From the NCBI GenBank assembly GCA_020248945.1, contig JADCGQ010000054.1:1-64000 (forward strand): a DNA stretch of 64,000 nucleotides, written 5' to 3'. Made by a program: the position numbers and the translations under genes. Positions 59,305-64,000 of this stretch are shown here, piece by piece; the first letter of the stretch is position 1; every line of letters begins with the position of its first letter. The notes under the pieces were generated by a model. The model saw only the letters and a list, made by a program, of their open reading frames with translations. It made no database searches and was not told the origin of the DNA. The stretch comes from Rubrivivax sp. (lineage in GTDB: Bacteria > Pseudomonadota > Gammaproteobacteria > Burkholderiales > Burkholderiaceae_C).

Positions 59305-59369
59305 TCCCTCGCGGGCAGCCACCGGGCTGCGCCGGGCGCGCCGGGGTGCGCCGCTATCATCGACCGCGC

Positions 59370-59846
59370 ATGCCCGCGCCCATCGTCGAGCCTCCTGTCG
59401 AGCCCTCCGCCGCACTCCCTGCCGCGCCGACGCCTGACCCCGCCCGGGTGCTGTTCCGCTGGCCCGTGCGCGTCTACTGGGAAGACACCGACGCCGGTGG
59501 CATCGTGTTCTACGCCAACTACCTGAAGTTCTTCGAGCGTGCGCGCACCGAGTGGCTGCGCGCGGCCGGCGTGCAGCAGCAGATGCTGCGCGAGCAGGAA
59601 GGCGCGATGTTCGTCGTGGCCGACACGGCGCTGCGCTACCACGCCCCGGCCCGGCTCGACGACCTGCTCACCGTGACGGTGGCCCTGGCCGAACGCGGCA
59701 GTGCCTCGATGCGCCTGGTGCAGCAAGCCCTGCGCGGCCCGACGATGCTGGCCGAAGGCCACATCCGCATCGGCTGCGTCGACCACGGAACCTTGCGGCC
59801 GCGCCGCATTCCCAGATCCATCCAGCGCGTCCTCGACGCCCCTTGA
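59370..59846 (+). CDS. ybgC: YbgC-type acyl-CoA thioesterase of the Tol-Pal cluster
   Basis: A 158-residue hotdog-fold thioesterase. The catalytic motif is YWEDTDAGGIVFYANYLKFF, with Asp at about residue 40, after an N-terminal Ala/Pro-rich stretch. It hydrolyses short-chain or CDP-DAG-related acyl-CoA thioesters and is linked to the Tol-Pal cluster. ATG at 59370 is chosen. tolQ follows by 18 nt. Confidence 0.93.
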   Translation: MPAPIVEPPVEPSAALPAAPTPDPARVLFRWPVRVYWEDTDAGGIVFYANYLKFFERARTEWLRAAGVQQQMLREQEGAMFVVADTALRYHAPARLDDLLTVTVALAERGSASMRLVQQALRGPTMLAEGHIRIGCVDHGTLRPRRIPRSIQRVLDAP

Positions 59847-59864
59847 GCCTCCGGCCCCACCGAC

Positions 59865-60584
59865 ATGAATCCCGACCTCTCGATCACCGCCCTCGTGCTG
59901 CAGGCCAGCCTCGTCGTGCAGCTGGTGATGGCCGGCCTGCTGATCACGTCGCTGGCCAGCTGGACCGTGATCTTCAGCAAGCTCTTCGGCCTGAAGCGCG
60001 TGCGCAACGCCAACGAGGAGTTCGAGCGCGAGTTCTGGAGCGGCCGCAGCCTCACCGAGCTGAACACCGCCGTCGGCCAGAAGACCGACAGCGCGCCGAT
60101 GGAGCGCATCTTCGCCAGCGGCATGCGCGAGTTCCTGAAGCTGCGCGAAAAGCGCCTGGACAGCGGCGCGCAGCTCGACGGCGCGCGCCGCGCCATGCGC
60201 GCGAGCTTCCAGCGCGAGCTCGACGTGGTGGAAAGCAACCTGAGCTTCCTCGCCAGCGTGGCCAGCGTCAGCCCCTACGTGGGCCTGTTCGGCACGGTGT
60301 GGGGCATCATGCATGCCTTCGTCGGCCTGTCGAACCTGCAGCAGGTGACGCTGGCCAGCGTGGCACCCGGCATCGCCGAGGCGCTGGTGGCCACGGCCAT
60401 CGGCCTGTTCGCAGCCATTCCGGCGGTGGTGGCCTACAACCGCTTCGCGCGCGACATCGACCGCATCGCCATCCAGATGGAGACCTTCATCGAGGAGTTC
60501 TCCAACATCCTGCAGCGCAATGCGGGCGGTGGCACCGGGCCCGGCCAGACGACGATGGCCGCCACGACGACGCAGATGCGCTGA
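59865..60584 (+). CDS. tolQ: TolQ inner-membrane protein
   Basis: A 239-residue ExbB-like protein that forms the stator of the Tol envelope-constriction motor. Three helices are expected; LVMAGLLITSLASWTVIF at the start, then SPYVGLFGTVWGIMHAFVGL and ATAIGLFAAIPAVVAYN, the last carrying the conserved Thr/Ala-rich proton-path face. ATG at 59865 is used. tolR follows by 5 nt. The cluster ybgC-tolQ-tolR-tolA is intact to this point. Confidence 0.95.
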   Translation: MNPDLSITALVLQASLVVQLVMAGLLITSLASWTVIFSKLFGLKRVRNANEEFEREFWSGRSLTELNTAVGQKTDSAPMERIFASGMREFLKLREKRLDSGAQLDGARRAMRASFQRELDVVESNLSFLASVASVSPYVGLFGTVWGIMHAFVGLSNLQQVTLASVAPGIAEALVATAIGLFAAIPAVVAYNRFARDIDRIAIQMETFIEEFSNILQRNAGGGTGPGQTTMAATTTQMR

Positions 60585-60589
60585 TCGCC

Positions 60590-61039
<450 letters not shown>

Positions 61040-61049
61040 CGGGCAGGCG

Positions 61050-61898
61050 ATGAGCGCAGCCGCGATGCACTCGTCGGTGCTGGTGCCGCAGGCGCCCGGC
61101 GGATTGGGCGCAGGTGCGGCGCTCGCGCTGGTCGTGCACGCGGCGCTGATCGTGGCGTTGACGCTGGGCGTGGACTGGCGCACGCACGATCCCGAGCCCG
61201 TCTCCGCCGAGCTGTGGGCCGCCGTGCCCCAGGCGGCCGCGCCGCCGGCGCCCGAACCGGCCCCGGCCCCCCCGACGCCCGCACCCGCACCCGCACCCGC
61301 ACCAGCGCCACCGCCACCGCCGGCCGCGGCCGCGCCGACACCCGCACCGGACATCGCCCTCGAACGCGACCGTGAACGCCAGCGGCGCGCCGAAGCCGAG
61401 CAGAAGGCCGCCGCCGACCGCAAGGCTGCCGCCGCGCGCGCCGAGGAAGACCGGCGCCAGCGCGAAGCCCAGACCGCCGCTGCCAAGGCCGCCGCCGAGG
61501 AGAAGGCCGCAGAGGACCGCCTGGCCCGCCAGCGTGAGGAGAACCTGCGCCGCATGCTCGGCCAGGCCGGCGCCGTGGCGGGCAGCGGCGGCGTCACGAG
61601 CACCGGCACCGCGGCGCAGGCGGCGGCGCCCTCGGCGGCCTACCAGGGGCGCGTGAAGGCGGCCATCCTGCCCAACATCGTCTACACCGGCAAGGCACCG
61701 GCCAAGGCCATCGCCGAGGTCGAGGTGACGCTGGCACCGGGCGGCACGATCATCTCGCGGCGCCTGGTCAAGCGCAGCGGGCACCCCGACTGGGACGAGG
61801 CCGTTCTGCGCGCCATCGACCGCACGCCCAGCCTGCCGCGCGACACCGACGGCCGCGTGCCGCCCATGCTGTTGATCAGCTTCCGGCCGAACGAGTAG
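61050..61898 (+). CDS. tolA: TolA/TonB-type energy-transduction protein
   Basis: A 282-residue TolA. An N-terminal helix (ALALVVHAALIVALTLGV) anchors it. A Pro/Ala-rich segment encoded by a short tandem gcaccc repeat (about 61281-61300) is followed by a Lys/Ala/Arg-rich coiled-coil arm (about 110-185) and a C-terminal TonB-like domain (KAIAEVEVTLAPGGTIISRR, HPDWDEAVLRAIDRT). It reaches across the periplasm to Pal/TolB. Its last 23 nt overlap the convergent flavoprotein gene; tolB and pal do not follow here. Confidence 0.92.
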   Translation: MSAAAMHSSVLVPQAPGGLGAGAALALVVHAALIVALTLGVDWRTHDPEPVSAELWAAVPQAAAPPAPEPAPAPPTPAPAPAPAPAPPPPPAAAAPTPAPDIALERDRERQRRAEAEQKAAADRKAAAARAEEDRRQREAQTAAAKAAAEEKAAEDRLARQREENLRRMLGQAGAVAGSGGVTSTGTAAQAAAPSAAYQGRVKAAILPNIVYTGKAPAKAIAEVEVTLAPGGTIISRRLVKRSGHPDWDEAVLRAIDRTPSLPRDTDGRVPPMLLISFRPNE

Positions 61899-63009
61899 CC
61901 GCCGCGCCGGCCGCTGCGCCCGCGCGGGCGACCCCGGGCGCAATGCCCGCACGCTCGAACGACAGGCGGTCGAGCCGATCGCACCACGCGCCCGCGGCCA
62001 GCCCGGCCAGCACGCCGCGGCGCCACACGGCCAGCGCACGGCCCTGCCCGCAGCGCAGCCAGCGCAGGGCGGGTGGCCGGATCTTGACCGGCGGCAGGGG
62101 CCCGGCCGCGGCCGCGGCCGCGCGGCGCAGTTGCAGCGTGAGCGCTGCCGCTGCGGCCTCAGCGGCCGCTCCGGGCGCAAACCAGTCGGGATGCGAGGTG
62201 CTTTGCAGGGTGGGCGTCACCGCAGGCTGGCCGTCGTCGGCCAGCGCCAGGCCACTGCTTGCCAGCCAGGCCGCCGGCCGCGGCGGCAACGCCAGCAGCG
62301 CGGCATCGCAGGCCAGGCGCGCGCCACTGGCCAGCACGGCGGCATCGGCACGCAGGGCGGCGCAGGGCTCGCGGAACACGGTGATGCGGGCACGCGCCAG
62401 CAGGCGCTGCACCTCCGCCAGCGCCGCCGCAGGCCAGCCCGGCAGCAGCCCGTCGGCGCCAGCCACCAGCGCGATGCGCGCGCGCTCGTCGCCGCGCGGC
62501 GCCAGCCGTTGGGCCAGGGCCAGCGTGGTCTCGACCGCGGCGGCGCCGAAGCCCACCACCACCACGTCGACCGGCTTGCGCGCCGCCAGATCGACGAGCC
62601 CGTCGAAGAGCGTCACGAAACGCTCGGCCGGCTGCAGCGCGAGCGCATGTTCGCGGGCGCCTTCGAGCGCGGCGATGTCGGCGCCGGCGGGCTCGTCGAC
62701 CGACACCAGGTCGGCCTCGAGTTCGGCGCCGTCGGCCAGCGTGACGCGCCGCGCCGCGGCATCGACGGCCGCCACGCGGCCGCGCACCCAGGTGGCACCG
62801 GCCGCGGCAGCCAGCGCCGCGGTGTCGTTCCGGCAGGCGGCTGCCGGCAGGCGCCCGGCCACGAAGGCCGGCACGCGCGCCGCGTGCACCAGGTGGGGGT
62901 CGGCGCTCAGCAGCGCCAGTTCGGCGCCGACCAGGGGTTCACGGGCGAAGGCCGCCAGCACCTGGGCGTGTGCCGGGCCTGCGCCCAGCAGCAAGAGGCG
63001 TCGGGGCAT
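61876..63009 (-). CDS. FAD-dependent NAD(P)H oxidoreductase (NDH-2/SelD-linked-like)
   Basis: A 377-residue two-dinucleotide-binding-domain flavoprotein. The FAD loop LLLGAGPAHAQVLAAFA opens the protein, and a second GxGxxG-type loop (VDVVVVGFGAAAVETTLALA) sits at about residues 140-160 for NAD(P)H. The arrangement resembles the NADH-dehydrogenase-like subunits joined to selenophosphate synthetase in some species, but no catalytic Cys pair is present. Substrate and electron acceptor are unknown. Residues near the C-terminus are Arg-rich. ATG at 63009 lacks a strong SD. Confidence 0.78.
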   Translation of the reverse strand: MPRRLLLLGAGPAHAQVLAAFAREPLVGAELALLSADPHLVHAARVPAFVAGRLPAAACRNDTAALAAAAGATWVRGRVAAVDAAARRVTLADGAELEADLVSVDEPAGADIAALEGAREHALALQPAERFVTLFDGLVDLAARKPVDVVVVGFGAAAVETTLALAQRLAPRGDERARIALVAGADGLLPGWPAAALAEVQRLLARARITVFREPCAALRADAAVLASGARLACDAALLALPPRPAAWLASSGLALADDGQPAVTPTLQSTSHPDWFAPGAAAEAAAAALTLQLRRAAAAAAGPLPPVKIRPPALRWLRCGQGRALAVWRRGVLAGLAAGAWCDRLDRLSFERAGIAPGVARAGAAAGAAATRSAGS

Positions 63010-63110
63010 GGGCCGTGAGTCTGCACCAGCGCCGGCCCTGCGGCCGCACCGGGTGCCGGTGGCCCGGACTCCGCTCGGGGCTGGCGGGTGGCCTTGGCCG
63101 ATGGCCTCGC

Positions 63111-64000
63111 TCAGGCCGGTGCGAGCCGGAAGCGCTCCACCAGCTCGGCCAGGCGCTCGGCCTGCTCGCTCAGGCTGATGGCCGCGGCCGTGCTCTGCTC
63201 CACCAGCGCGGCGTTGTGCTGCGTCATGCCGTCGAGCTCGCCGACGGCGCCGTTGACCTGGCCGATGCCGCTGCTCTGCTCGGCCGCGGCGTGGCTGATC
63301 TCACCGACCAGCGACGCCACCTGGCGCACCTGGTCGACAACCTGCTGCATCGTGCTGCCGGCGTCGCCGACCAGCCGTGCGCCGGCCTCGACCTGCTCGC
63401 CGCTCGAGGCGATGAGGCTGCGGATCTCCTTGGCCGCCTGCGCGCTGCGCTGCGCGAGGCTGCGCACCTCGCCGGCCACGACGGCGAAGCCACGGCCTTG
63501 CTCGCCCGCGCGCGCCGCCTCGACGGCGGCGTTGAGTGCCAGGATGTTGGTCTGGAAGGCGATGCCGTCGATGACGGCGGTGATCTCGCCGATGCGGCGC
63601 GCGCTGGCGCTGATCTCGTCCATGGTGCGCACCACGTCGCTCACCACCTGGCCGCCGCGCTCGGCGGTGCCGCTGGCGCCGCGGGCCAGTTGCGACGCGC
63701 TCTGCGCACGCTCGGCCGTCTGCTGCACGGTGCCGGTGAGCTGCTCCATCGAGCTGGCCGTCTGCTGCAGGGCGCCGGCGGCGCGCTCGGTGCGCTGGCT
63801 CAGGTCGGCGTTGCCACTGGCCACTTCGGCACTGGCCGTGCGGATCGAGTCGCTGGAGTTCTGCGCCTGGCGCACCAGCGTGGCCAGGGCGTCGCGCATG
63901 CCGGCGACGCTGCGTGAGAGCGAGCCGATCTCGTCGGCGCGCGAGGTGTCGATCTCGGGCGTGAGGTCACCTCCGCCCATGCGCTCGGCCACCCGGGCCA
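63111..64000 (-). CDS. Methyl-accepting chemotaxis protein, C-terminal part (gene runs off the window)
   Basis: About 295 residues are visible, beginning within a HAMP segment ([20 protein letters not shown]). The complete signalling hairpin has the tip [20 protein letters not shown] followed by [20 protein letters not shown], then [20 protein letters not shown]. The receptor would control CheA from the inner membrane. The N-terminal sensor and any membrane spans lie beyond 64000. The end, RFRLAPA, lacks the CheR/CheB-binding pentapeptide. The true start is outside the window. Confidence 0.93.
   Translation of the reverse strand, partial: ARVAERMGGGDLTPEIDTSRADEIGSLSRSVAGMRDALATLVRQAQNSSDSIRTASAEVASGNADLSQRTERAAGALQQTASSMEQLTGTVQQTAERAQSASQLARGASGTAERGGQVVSDVVRTMDEISASARRIGEITAVIDGIAFQTNILALNAAVEAARAGEQGRGFAVVAGEVRSLAQRSAQAAKEIRSLIASSGEQVEAGARLVGDAGSTMQQVVDQVRQVASLVGEISHAAAEQSSGIGQVNGAVGELDGMTQHNAALVEQSTAAAISLSEQAERLAELVERFRLAPA

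Noticed and set aside
61281-61300. Tandem gcaccc repeat in tolA as a contingency locus
   Set aside because: The repeat unit is a multiple of three and only lengthens the Pro/Ala linker, which is normal in TolA.

Overview
The window is one continuous stretch of a very GC-rich chromosome (roughly 70% GC by eye, with a strong G/C bias at third codon positions). Several blocks look like a betaproteobacterium of the order Burkholderiales, probably the Rubrivivax/Leptothrix/Ideonella side: yebC-purD-hemF-nadD-rsfS-rlmH-maf-rng, ribBA-ribH-nusB, tolQRA behind ybgC, glyA-nrdR, a hybrid RibB protein with a decayed RibA half, and two proteins with PEP-CTERM-like sorting tails. This placement is inferred from gene content only.

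Layout. 1-550 holds no intact gene but contains the broken end of an outer-membrane protein. 551-3339 (+) encodes an aminopeptidase P and a ROK sugar kinase. 3361-9571 (-) is a six-gene unit: Rieske oxygenase, glutamine-synthetase-like ligase, 2Fe-2S ferredoxin and a three-part TRAP transporter. The remnant of an insertion sequence sits 13 bp from its first start codon. 9947-13925 is a patchwork: a secreted PilJ-domain protein, an AHSA1-like protein, a secreted unknown, a MNT/HEPN module preceded by a 41-codon ORF, and a DUF4160/DUF2442 pair. 13960-20839 (-) is the housekeeping block rng to yebC. 20950-35446 is mostly single genes and pairs: a HerA-type ATPase, a LytS/LytTR two-component pair, glnS, FKBP, HDOD and a class V aminotransferase. 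35418-43087 (-) carries a GDSL protein with a sorting tail, a YgiQ radical SAM protein, an ABC exporter with a structured leader, and ubiD. 43325-46255 (+) has a lytic transglycosylase, glyA under a ZTP riboswitch, and nrdR. 46397-51523 (+) is a six-gene minor-pilin cluster without pilY1. 51499-57073 (+) is the riboflavin block, interrupted by a PEP-CTERM gene with its own sigma-54 promoter. 57221-61898 (+) holds a Ser/Thr kinase with a TssQ-like lipoprotein, then ybgC-tolQRA. The window ends with a flavoprotein and a truncated chemoreceptor, both on the minus strand.

The best candidate for something undescribed is the 3361-9571 unit. A Rieske oxygenase and a gamma-glutamyl-type ligase overlap by 4 nt and sit with a ferredoxin and a dedicated organic-acid importer. 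This suggests uptake, ligation and oxygenation of an amine- or carboxylate-bearing compound. The second candidate is the RNA leader at 41336-41444: its hairpins compete for the same bases and end in an intrinsic terminator, between ubiD and an ABC exporter.

No tRNA, rRNA or CRISPR array was seen. Starts were chosen from family N-termini, Shine-Dalgarno (SD) spacing and 4-nt stop/start overlaps.
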